Assembly: GCA_018340805.1 (NCBI GenBank)
Contig: JACMZG010001863.1
Coordinates: 56,030,608-56,094,607, forward strand
DNA: 64,000 nt
Origin: Microvelia longipes
Taxonomy: Eukaryota > Arthropoda > Insecta > Hemiptera > Veliidae
Reading direction: 5' to 3'
Position 1 is the first letter of the stretch. Each line of letters starts with the position of its first letter. A model generated the notes under the pieces. The model searched no databases and was not told the DNA's origin. It saw only the letters and a list, made by a program, of their open reading frames with translations. Positions 33,046 through 46,012 of the stretch are shown piece by piece. The translations under genes and the position numbers were made by a program.

Positions 33046-36000
33046 CTGGAAATGCAAAAACTGATAAAAAAATCAAATAGATATTTTGAGTATCTCGATT
33101 AAAAATCTCTTATTAGTGATTGTAGTGGATATTTCTCTAAAGTAATACTAATTTGAAATATCAATAGGGTAATTTGAACACTGTCAACAAAAACAAGACA
33201 TAGGAGAGATCTATCATTCTTGTCTAACGATAAAGATGATTTATATTCTATTCTAATCGATATTTTATCAATAATCGATAATTCTCTGGATGGGGGGGCT
33301 ATGTCAGGCTATGTCAGGGGGCTATGTCTAGCTCAGGAAGGTGTGTGAAATTTTTCCTCCTTTAGGATTCGTTTCTTAAACACAACCAAAATTAATAATC
33401 CTGTATAAACCTCATTTCTTCAAGCTAAATTTAAGGTCCAAGGTGACCCGAAATTCAGGCCAGGACATTTTCTTCTGATGTATGGCCCATCTTGGCATTT
33501 TTACATTGAATTTAGTAATTAATTTGCTTACATTTGGCCCCCACCTGGGGCCCCTGGTGACCCAGCATATTTCAGTTTTACACATAGAACATCTCAACCA
33601 ATCACATCCCCATTTCTTCATTAAGACGACTTTACACCTGGGGCAAGGCATTGCTTCCCCTCTATCAACCATCTCCTGCAATAACAGATCAAAATATCAT
33701 TATATTGAGTCTCAAATCAACCACAAGAGGCAACTACCACAGCTCTCTAACTACCACAGCAACTACCACAGCCTCTAACTACCACAGCAACTACTCTCTA
33801 ACTACCACAGCAACTACCACAGTTCTCTAACTACCACAGCAACTACCACAGCTCGAGCTTACTACTTTTACCGGGTCTTTACAGGTTTTCCCAATATTTT
33901 CCATCCCATCCCCCCACGATTTTTTTGATTTATTTACATACTGTTTTTTTTTTTAATTTATTATTACTACAGAAATATTCTTACTATAAAAATATTCTTT
34001 CTATAAAAATATTCTTTCTATAAAAATATTCTTACTACAGAAATATACTTAGTATAAAAATGTTCTTTCTACAGAAATATTTTTACTATAAAAATATTCT
34101 TACTACATAAATATTCTTACTATAAAAATATTCTTACTACAGAAATATACTTACTATAAAAATATTCTTACTACCGAAATATACCTAGTATAAAATTATT
34201 CTTACTACAGAAATATTCTTACTATAAAAATATTCTTACTACAGAAATATTCTTAACACATAATGTAACAAGAACATTTACATGTTACATTATATGTAAC
34301 AAGAATAAAATGAGTTCAACCTACATTAACAATTCAAGGCAAATAAAACATTTAAAGACCAACGTTTATTAATTTTAATAAAAAATATTAAAACACGGGG
34401 TAGATACAATCATAATGCAGTATATTAATTTGTATTATTTGTTTATAACCTACGGTAGGAAACATGGTTTTCGGAAAGTCTAAGTCATGGTTGTCTTAGC
34501 TAAATCTTAGTTAAGTTAAGCAAACTAAGCTCAAGCTCTCGCTGTAAAAAGCTATATCATGTTAAATAAAATGGTTAATATTGCATTACCTGGAGCATTT
34601 CTTTGGTTCTCTTGGCCTCTATGCTGATTTCAGAATCTTGGTTTATCTGCTCCTGATATTCCTTGCAGTTTAAGCCTTCGTGAATTACCTGCAAAGTTGA
34701 TATAACGTGAAATCAATTCTCCACTCAACATATATGAAGCTAGCATAATAGAATATAAATTGCCGTAACATAAAAGTATATAAGTTTCCGTAAATTATAA
34801 ACACATATTTTCATAATTTATTTTTTTATTTTTTTTTTTCCATCTAAACGTAACCCGTTTAGAAAGCCGTTTATTTTCCATATGCCCCAATAATTATTAC
34901 ATATGTTATCTGCTATTGAAAACTTAAGATGTATAAATTACTTAAAAGGATATTTTTTTTTTTTTTTATAAAATGAAAACGAATTTAGCTACAAATTTAA
35001 GTAAAATAAAGGTTGATAATTTCGATTTCAAGACTATATGGTTTAGCCTAGTAGAACAATCATAATTTATTTAAAGATAAGTGTGATATTTGGTCTATAA
35101 ATAGATTTAGTTATCTTCTGCCATCTAATAAAGATAAGATAAGATTTAAAAAAATTTAAAAAATTCCTAAAAAGAGAACTGTTAGTAAAATGTCCACAAA
35201 CTTTAATTTTTGGACCACCATGAGATGGACAACAATAGCGCATAACATGTGTCAAGATAGGTCAAACTGTAATAAAGCCATTTATTTTGCAATTTCTATC
35301 AATGATTCTGTGATGACTTTTTTTCTGTTTGACATACCATATCTCACAAAATGTAACTACGATCATTTCCATCTCACAAAATGTAATTACAATGATTTAT
35401 ATCTAACAAAATGTAACTACAATGACTTACATCTCACAAAATGTAATTACAATGATTTATATCTAACAAAATGTAACTACAATGACTTACATCTCACAAA
35501 ATGTAATTACAATGATTTATATCTAACAAAATGTAACTACAATGACTTACATCTCACAAAATGTAATTACAATGATTTATATCCAACAAAATGTAACTAC
35601 AATGACTTACATCTCACAAACTGTAACTACAATGATTTGCACCTCAGAAAATGTAACTACGATGATTTCCAACTCAAAAAATGTAACTACAATGATTTGC
35701 ACCTCAGAAAATGTAACTACGATGATTTCCAACTCAGAAAATGTAACTACAATGATTTGCACCTCAGAAAATGTAACTACGATTATTTACATCTCACAAA
35801 ATGTAACTGTGATGACTTACATCTCAGTAACTTCATAGCAAGTAACTTCTTGCTGAGTCAATAATGATGGCTAATGACTCAGCAATAAAATGTTTTCTAG
35901 GAAGCACATTTATTGAGCAAGTAGAACTGAATTTTCTACTTGCTTTAAACTTTTCTTCGTAAACACACTGGGAGCTACTGTCATATAAGACAATCATTTT

Positions 36001-39000
36001 CTTACACGCATAAAGATATACAACGGGTAAAAAGCACTTTCTGAAGTCTTAAAACATATGAAACGGATAATTCAGTTGAATCCACAGGTTACAATAAAGT
36101 GCAATCACATTTTTCTTAGATTTATACCGCAGGTAAATTAGGAAAGTAAAGAATAATTATGCCCTATTACCTGACAAGTCAAGCAGTTATGATGAAGACA
36201 GACAGGGCACTTAAAGAGATTGACGTTATCCTCGAATATGCACCACCCCTTGCAATCGGGCGTCTTGCAGTGAAATGCATTGGATATGTTAGTCTCCGCT
36301 TGCGCGATGGACTTTGCCAAGTGCTGCTCATATAGATCCTTACTCACTAACTAGAAACACATGCATGCTATGCGTGAGTGCCGAGCGTGAGCAGTCAACG
36401 AGATCCATTAAGTTAATTTTACAAAGTGCTCCAAAAAAGGATGGAAAAAATATTATCTTTAATTTTTGTATCTAATATGATAAAAAGAAACACGTAAATA
36501 AAAATTGTCTAACGTCAAATATAGATACAGTTTTAAAATAGCCATGCTTATTAATAGCTAGCTTATTACTCTAAAAAGCTTAAAATTTTATAAAGGTTGA
36601 AATCAAGGTTCTAGTTATTTCGTTTATCCTGGTTGGAATCTAAGTTTGATTTATTGTGTTCATGCTAGTTGGAGTCAAAGTTGCAGTGATTTGGTCGTGC
36701 AGGTTATTATCATGTTGCCATTCAGATTCCCATCCAAGAATCTTGAATAAAGGGGATGACGCATTAAGGAACTTTTCTGACCCCATGGAAATTGTATGAG
36801 ATATAGAGAAATAGGAGCAAACTTACCTTCACTTTGGTTATAATGAAAAAAGGCGCCAAACGCAGGTTATGTAGAAAGGTTTTCGAGTTTGCTTCTCAAC
36901 TTTCTTCTGTGCTTCTCATGATTGGTTATTGTTACATTTGTGGTGCTTGTTAAGTAATTTATGCTTATTTCAATTTTTAACTATACTTTGCCACTTTAGT
37001 GAGCGATAATTTAGGCGTGTTTTGTGATAACCTTCTCAAGCAATAAACAATGGGAAACCATTGAGAGGTAAGTTTGCCTCTAAAATTTAAGACCTGCGCT
37101 GTTATAAGAATTGTAAGCATGCGCAATTTGTACCAAGCACGTGCAATGCGTGGTTTTTGACGTGTGTTCGTGTTGAATTCTCTCAATTTTGTGGTTTTTC
37201 GATGGGATCACTTTTTTGTATGGCAAATCGACTTAGTGCGTCATCTCCTTTATTCAATATCCTTGTTCCCATCATCACGTCACGGGGTGGATATCTTCTG
37301 TTTTTTAATTTTAATTCTTCTGCTCTACAGTAGAATTTAAATGCGTTACGGTGGGGACATAATTCTGACTGGTTCCTCCCTTACAATTGTCAGGACACTG
37401 ATTTCACCCTCTTCTCTATTATGGAGTATATGCGGAGGCAACGGTATAAAAGACTGACCTAGACCTTCTCACCTACCACGTTACAAACCTCAAACAGTTT
37501 TAGCGCCTTTGATAAAGCCAACTTTTGATAATAAAACTTTAGCCTTGTGCTTTCCAAGAGGTGCTACTAAACATAGCTAACGCCTGTTGGGAAAAACTGA
37601 TAAGTGGTCATATAGTCGAACTTACTGCTTTGATTTCTCGCTCCAGAAGGATGCTATCACAAGTGTAGTTAGCATCTCTATAAGGACACTTGACTTCCGC
37701 TTCCTCACTGTATTCCACAGTCTTCGATAAACATCCCCTGTAACACCACCATAGAAAACGTTTAACTGAAATTACAAAAGGATTAGTACACAATTTTAGT
37801 CAGCAATTTTAGTAGCTTCATAAGTATAATGTTTTCACAAACTTGAATTCTTTAATTCACTTTTTTAACTAAAGATTAGTACACGATTTTAGTAAGCGAA
37901 TGTCAACAGTAGCTTCATATGTAATATTTTTAGAAACTGAATTATTCACTCAAATTTTATTAAACGAAAAATTAGTGAACAAATTCAGTAAGCGAATGTA
38001 AACAGTATCTTCTCAGAAAGTTTCAGTTAAAATAGAGATGAATAAACTTATTTCAAATTTTTCATGATTAATTGTAAATAAAATGCTAGTAAATTTTTTT
38101 AAACCTAGGTGTGGAAACAGTTAATTTTTCCAGCTAATATTAAATATATCAAATTGATGTTACTTGCAATCTTCATTATTTATAATAAAAATACTATCTT
38201 TAGGATGAACTAGTTTTTACTTTTTCTCATTTAAACCGTAGGAACAGTATTGAGTCTGAGGGAGGTCAGTGCCTGAATGGGTGACCGCTGGCAATGAAAC
38301 GTATGTTATAACTGTCTTAGGACTGTATATAAATATGGAATGCGATGATGTGCTGCAATATAAATTTGGTGTGTTCAGCATTCCGAGGACGAGCGAAGCG
38401 AATACGAAGTTGTGATGCCATTAAGGCCAATAGTAAAGAATCAAATATGGCGAAGAAATGTTCTGAAAAACCCCGATTTTATCTGTTTTTTCAGTTGTCG
38501 CCATATTGGATTTAAATTCCATAACTGGGTCCCTATTTTAAATAGTAAAAAAATAAAAAATATAATATTTACCATAAACCAGACATTTTTATAAAATAGG
38601 AAAAACATTATACTCTATTGCACGTAACCCTTTAGAGATAACGTTGACTCATATTAGGTTTAAAAATAAAATGATAACATTTAAATTAATAAATTTAATT
38701 TTGTTACTATGACAACGTGGGGCGGCATATTGACTTAACAATCAAAAATTAATTAAATATATTTTTTAAGTGGTTAAGGGATTTTGAAATTGAAAACTAA
38801 ACAAAACAAACTCGTCGGCAAAACCAACCACGGAGAGATGGTTTTAGAGAGAATGTCTTACTATTTGAAACAATCATTTAAGAGTATCTAGTTACATTTA
38901 AAGTCCGGTTACAAGGAGACACTTCACCTAACTAACCATGTATATAATCAAATCATTCATATTTGTAGTAAGAAGGGTCAAATGAGGGTAATATGACAAT

Positions 39001-42000
39001 TATCTACTCATCCGGTAATTAAAATGATTTTTCTAATTGACTGGTTAACAATGTAAAATTTCCACCTATACCAGATAAAAACTTTCCATATATATGGCTC
39101 CCCTTCCGCGCGTATTGACCTGGATACAGTCGAGTTGTGCAAGTCTTAGACAAATGCAATACATTACCTGCTTTGAAATTCCCGACCTACTGATTGCCCA
39201 AACAGTAGGGCGGAAAATAATAAGTCAATTACCTTTCACCCTGATTTTACTTACCACCCTGATTTAAGATTAAGATTAAGATTTATTTATTATTTTAAAA
39301 GCATACATACAGTATAATATAAATATCAGCATAAAACATTTATAAGTAATATAATAATAATAATAAAAGTCTATTTGACAATGGAATATGCAAATGAAAC
39401 TATGAAAATTATAAATTATTTAATAGCCACATAAGCTATAGCTTATGCGCGGCTAAAAATTTTTATTTGCTCCATTATTTTCACAACCTGGCCACGGTTT
39501 TTCCTTCCCGAAAATGAGGGCGAAAAGTTAATTTTTCTCCCTTCGAGAGGAACAAACTTTTTTTGGATACTGCAACTTGACCTAAAGATTGTTTTTTTAA
39601 TGAGTTTTATCTCTCTAGCATAAATACATTGGGAACTACAATGATTACAAACACACACTTACACACACACACATTCAGACAGACATCCTGGTTAAAAACT
39701 ATACTCCGGAGGTAAGTAAGTAAAAGTAAGTATGTATGCTTTATTCCATTTCAATAATGTACAAAGCAATACATATAAAGAATTTTTTGTTCAAAATATG
39801 AAGTTATACTACACTTAGAGTTAATTATAAGTAACAGCAATTAGCAGTTGCTCCCTGCGGGAACAACCTCAGGTGGGTTGCATCTACTACACTCTAAGAA
39901 TTAATTGAAGATGGCAAAATCTTTTCAATACAAATAGCATTCTTAAAATCTTAGAGCATAGGATCTCCGGTGCCGAAATTGAGTGCCAGTACGATCACGG
40001 CCACGGCGGCAAATATGTATATAATGTGTCTTAAAAAAACACCTGACACCTTAGTTTTGTTGAAATCCCGGTTGAAATAAATACAAAATAATGTAAGTGA
40101 TTACCTGCAGAATGAGTGTAAACATTCTTTAAGTACAACACCATGGGGTGGTTGACATTCCACGAAACATACAGGACATTCGAATGCTACTGTACTGATA
40201 ACTACTTCGTCTTTCTCCAGGTCCACTAGCCGCTGGTAGTTCTCCCTTCTTTCTCTTTCAACTGCCTACAAAATTAATTGTGGGAATAATAAAGATAACT
40301 TGAAAAACAAACGAGAGAGAGAGAGACGGATAAATTATATTATTATTATTCTTTATTAGTTAAGTGACTTAATAAATAAGTATATAACAAGTCAAATAAT
40401 ACATAAATAATTAAATAAAAAACATAACACACAATTACATAGCTAACAATTTAAAAAAGCACAATATATAATATGGGATTATATTATATAATAAAATCCT
40501 GCAATGAATAATATACTTTCTCTATCAAAAATTGTTTTGTTTCTTTAATAAAGGAATTAATCTTTTCAAATGACCCAACTGAGTGAGGTAGTTTTTTTAA
40601 CAACTTATAGCCAGATTGAATGGTGACGCTTTGAATACTGATGTTCTACATTTTATTGGATACAGATCTAATAGGCCAAAAGCCCAGGGGTGTTTTGTTA
40701 ATAAAAAGTGTAATGGCTGGAACCGGTCTCAATTTTTCGTAAATACCTTCCTGAACAAGGATCTGCAATTCTGCCGACTCGTATCGGATAGGTGTCCCAG
40801 GCAGAACCTTTGACCCTAAAGTGCGTTCTGCCTAGGACACCATCCGATACGAGTCGGCAGAATTGCAGATCCTTGTTCAGGAAGGTATCTACGAAAAATT
40901 GAGACCGGTTCCAGCCATTACACTTTTTATTAACAAAACACCCCTGGGCTCTTGGTCTATAACATATTTCTAATGTTAAAATTGTGCACGCTGGAGTGAG
41001 TTTGGAACTTGTTGGGATATTTTCTCACTAGCTTACACGACTCTAAAATAATCAAGGACTGAAATGTTATGATCTTGTTTGTTATAAAAGCCTTTTTACA
41101 AGTTTCCCTTGGGCTAATATTAAAAATTAAACGAATTGATATTTTTTATAAATAAAAACCCTTTTCGCCTCAGTGCTCGGGCCCATGATAAAATATAATT
41201 ATAGTCAATGTGATAAATAAACCAGAGGAAAGACTTGCTATGCCAACGTTAAATTGGTGGGAACCCGATCGGTTGAGCTAAAAACGCACCGAAAAGTATG
41301 ATCAGAGATCTTTAATGTATTCATGAGCATGATGTGAAAATATATCCCTGCCTAAAAAATTAATTGGGCCTGAGCCCATGGAAGTCCCCATCATGAAAAT
41401 TTGGGACTCTCTCCTATAACAATGCGCTATATAAGACAATTTTTCAGAATTTTTAAAATATGCACTTTGAGATAATCAACATTTTTTTAAAAGAAGGGCC
41501 TCGTCAAAGGGCAAAAATGGCTAGCAATATAGGGTTTGGCAACAAATCGTAAACAAAATGAAATTTTTATAATTGCGACTATTAGAGGTACAAATGGTAA
41601 TCTGACTGCTAAAAAACTGAAAATCAGTCATTTACAACAACTATGCCCGTTATCCACATCAGTGCTAAAGAAGCGGATACATATTTTAAGCTGAAAATTA
41701 GTATTTTTTTTCTAGGCATTGACCCTTCATGCCTACAAAATTGTATTATAATAGGTTACCATACCTGTGAATTTTATTTATTTAGTGGGATGATTTAACA
41801 TGACACGTGTCAAATTTGATTTACTTTAACGTGTTCCACATGACACGTGGGAATGACTCAACAGGTTAAAAATCAGTGAGGTAGGTCACATGTTCATTCG
41901 GCAACCTTCGTGAGCTAATTAATTTATCCCTCGGCCTGTAAGCTTCGGGCAATGCAGGTTGCAGAGAAAACTGGACCTCATGCGGGAAATCAAGCTTTCA

Positions 42001-42611
42001 TCTCTTGTTGCGAAAATAACTATAATGTAGTGATGATGTCATAGAGACATAATTATTAGAGAGGCCCTACTAAGTTGAATTTTGAAACATCGACAAAGTA
42101 ATCTGAACATCTTTGATAATTAATAAATCAAATAAAAAAAAAACACAATTACAGTAACTTATATAGTAGAACGTTTAAAATACACATCAGAACGCTTCAA
42201 TGTTTGAAAAGCAGACAAACATTATTTTTTGAATTATTGACTCAAACTTAGTGATAGTGATTAGAGAGAGGAGAGACTACCTAGCAAGTAGGCCAAGTTA
42301 TTGGGCCCTTGTTTGCTAACTCCCTTAGATAGAAGATAGTGGTCTACCTTATGAATCCACAAGAGAGCAGTGACTTTTTTTTAAATTTCTCTTTATTTAA
42401 TAAGTTACAATTTTTAAATCTGCTAATTAATTAATCTAGAGAATATCCCTCACTAGAGGCGCGGCCTGTGCTGTGAGGGACTATAATATCACTTTCTATA
42501 GTTATCTATAGAATAGCTATAGCTATAGAATAGCTATTTGTTGCCAATAGCTTTAACTAGAAACAACACAAACGGTACTAAACTTTCCTGCTCCAAAACC
42601 ATAAGGCAGAA

Positions 42612-42645
<34 letters not shown>

Positions 42646-45600
42646 TAGGGTGGCCCTTAGCTATAGGGGTGAAAATAAAATGTTAGAAATGTTGTGCTCC
42701 CAACCCCTAATTTTGTTGAATATATGAAAAAAAAATTCCATAAAATTTTTAGCCCGATCAGAGGTGATTAACAGGTGCCGCCGGGGCCTTTGAAGTTTTA
42801 CAGGTGTCAAAATTCGTCAAAATTGTGATTTTCGTGACAAATTTTTTTTCTGTGATTTTTTACATTATTTTCTAAGTAAAAACAATACTTAATCCACTAA
42901 TTAGACACTATGAACTTACCATTATGACCTGAAATCATCTTAGTTAGTTCTTAATCTGACATTTAATGGTGGACATATATATTTTTTCTGAAAAAATTTT
43001 TAAAAAACATTTTTATTTCTCTACACTGCAAAGTGTAACTCATATACTATGTTTTTTGTTATCAATTCATTGACATGTTATGTTCTTGTATATTGTTTTC
43101 TATAATTTAAGACCAATAATTGGTTATTTATACCAAAATTAGCAGACCTAATGTGAAACATACAAAACACTGTCATCCTACCTCGCAGTAGGTGAAAGCT
43201 AAGTAATGAGTATAATTGTCCAATTCTGTTTCAAGAATTATCAATTTTATTTTTGGTTTAAATTTATTTTCAAACAAGCCATTATTGTGACATTTGAAAC
43301 TTTGTGTGTTACCCCCCTTTGCTTGATACCCCCTCCCCTCTCTTCCCTTACCAAATTTATTAACCATTAACAAATGGTTAATATTTTCTTTTAGTACAGC
43401 ATTGCAAAGTTTTAAATCTATAGCCTCGTTATTGACTAATGATTGAATAAAGTGCAAGTCAGAGTAAGTCAGGCCTTACTCGCACTTGTAGCACCATACC
43501 ACGCTCTTAAATACACTCTAATAAGAAAAATGTTAAATTTTCTCATCGAAGATTTTTCTTTGGTAGACAACTTGAACTCACATCTAAATAAATAAATTTT
43601 TAAACAATAGATCGCCTTTGACATCCATCTTGCATGGCTAATAGCACCTGGCTTTCTAAATGACACTCCTCGAGGCGGGGTCTCTCCTAGAAAAATCACT
43701 GCCAGCTCCATTAGCTCCCTGTAATCTTCTCTTAATTGTTTTTCTTTTAAACTTTTTACGAAGAAGTCAAGCATATCTCTTCTTAAACTTCTGGGACATC
43801 CTCCTTCAATACCAGAAGACTATTTTTTTGGGTCTATCTGACCCCATGAGTTTTTAAACCTAGAAAACAGTGGAACATCTGGCCCAAAAGTCGGTCCCAC
43901 CAATTCAGTGAATACACCCTTTAACACCACTTCAAATATGTGGTGCCTACAAGGCAGGTATAGAAAATCCTTTTCTAAGAGGTTCTCAATATTTCTGCAA
44001 GCTCCATTGTTCTTACCGGTGTTCGATGCCGTGGTGTCAAAACACATCGCTTGGACTGAATCAAGCAGTCCTCATTCTTCAAGACATTTATAGACTGCTG
44101 CGGCTTATTCAGCTCCAGTAGCCTGTGGTGTGCTCGGAGCTCCTATCAACTTGTCTTTTACGCCATATGAAATAAGAACTGCCAACCTCTCTATCTTAAT
44201 GTCTTTTGTAATATTAGGATGTAGCTTCCCATCCCAATGCACAACAGCACACTGATTTCTATCAATACTAAAGGTTTTTAACATTTCCTTGTATCTAAGA
44301 ATCCTTAACTGGGATCGTTTACGGCTCATTGAATTTCTGTTAATTACCAAGTCCTTTGTATCATGGCCTAACGCTTCTGCTGTGGTAACTAATACATGAA
44401 CAGCATCTCTGTCCCTAACTTTGCACCTATCTAACCTTGGTGCTAGGCGATCATTAAAAAAATCAACAGTTCCTCTAAAACCCAACGACGAAAGAAAAAT
44501 TGCATTAGAGACAAGCTCATCTGAAACTCCCTCACTGTCGTCTGTGCTACTACTGCTTCTGGTACTTGTTAGCAATTCCGCAAACAAACTAGATCGATCA
44601 ATATCCTCCAAGCATCGAGTTTTTCAACGTACCTCTTCCTCCTTCCGCTCTGCAGTTCTCTATTCTGCCCTGTGTAAATTAATGTCAACTCCCAGCATAA
44701 CACCAGGTCGCCCCTTCATTCTTTGCATCCGCAAAAAATCTATGTCCTCCTGGATTTTTCTTTGATTTTCGGCGTCACTATGGGCAATATCAAATAAATC
44801 ATCCAGCCTGTCTATAAAAGCAAAACAACTACTGATAGCAAATTCAGTCGTTTTAGAAGAATTTTTCTGAAGACAACAACAATGGTTAGAACGAAGAACT
44901 CTCACTTGTCATTTTATAACTTAAACAAACAACTTAAACCAAACACTTAATTTAAAAAAGAAATTAAAATATTTGATAGTAACAGTTTGTTGTCTGATCT
45001 AAGACTAGAACTTACTTAAAAGTAAGTCAAAGGGATTAAAATGATTCATTCATAGTACCCCTGCTTAGATCACTTCCATCTTGCATGGTATTTTCCTTGA
45101 CTCATCTTTAATCCTTAAGTGGACACTAGGGTTATTTTACCTGAAAGTATTTTGGTAAACAAGTTTGTGTCAATTACTAATGTATTAATAACTCTATTCA
45201 AAGTTATAAATTTTATAAAAATAATAATAAAGTTATAAAAATTGTATAAAATTTTATATTTCATAATAGGGAAGAGGGGGGAAGGTCAAGCAAAGGGGGG
45301 GGGGGTAACACACAAAGTTTCAAATGTCACAATAATTGCTTGTTTGAAAATAAATTTAAACCAAAAATAAAATTGATAATTCTTGAAACAGAATTGGACA
45401 ATTATACTCATTACTTAGCTTTCACCTACTGCGAGGTAGGATGACAGTGTTTTGTATGTTTCACATTAGGTCTGCTAATTTTGGTATAAATAACCAATTA
45501 TTGGTCTTAAATTATAGAAAACAATATACAAGAACATAACATGTCAATGAATTGATAACAAAAAACATAGTATATGAGTTACACTTTGCAGTGTAGAGAA

Positions 45601-45948
45601 ATAAAAATGTTTTTAAAAATCAGAAAAATATATATGTCCACCATTAAATGTCAGATTAAGAACAAACTAAGATGATTTCAGGTCATAATGGTAAGTTCAT
45701 AGTGTCTAATTAGTGGATTAAGTATTGTTTTTACTTAGAAAATAATGTAAAAAATCACAGAAAAAAAATTGTCACGAAAATCACAATTTTGACGAATTTT
45801 GACACCTGTAAAACTTCAAAGGCCCGGCGGCACCTGTTAATCACCTCTGATCGGGCTAAAAATTTTATGGAATTTTTTTTTCATATATTCGAACAAAATT
45901 AGGGATTGGGAGCAAAGTAAAAAGAAAGTTTATTTTAAGGCCACCCTA

Positions 45949-46012
<64 letters not shown>

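Larger units (their letters stand above)
42647..45947 (-). mobile_element. 3.3-kb DNA transposon with ~680-bp terminal inverted repeats
   Basis: Ends AGGGTGGCC...GGCCACCCT lie inside TA microsatellites on both sides. The inverted repeats run from about 42647-43340 and 45275-45947. They match closely except for a divergent 25-45-base block just inside the tips. Between them is one long minus-strand reading frame broken by stops. It encodes a transposase-like protein of a type scattered in invertebrate genomes, whose superfamily I cannot name. Target site is probably TA or TATATA but cannot be read because of the microsatellite. Confidence 0.85.

Noticed and set aside
33412..33531. Extension of the RING2 reading frame past 33532
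   Set aside because: A clear GTAAGC donor and the conserved HOIL-1 tail at 33045-32965 show this is intron.
35335..35835. CRISPR-like regular repeat pattern
   Set aside because: Units are contiguous with no unique spacers, and the genome is eukaryotic.
44421..44765. 114-codon plus ORF
   Set aside because: Antisense shadow of the transposase pseudogene.
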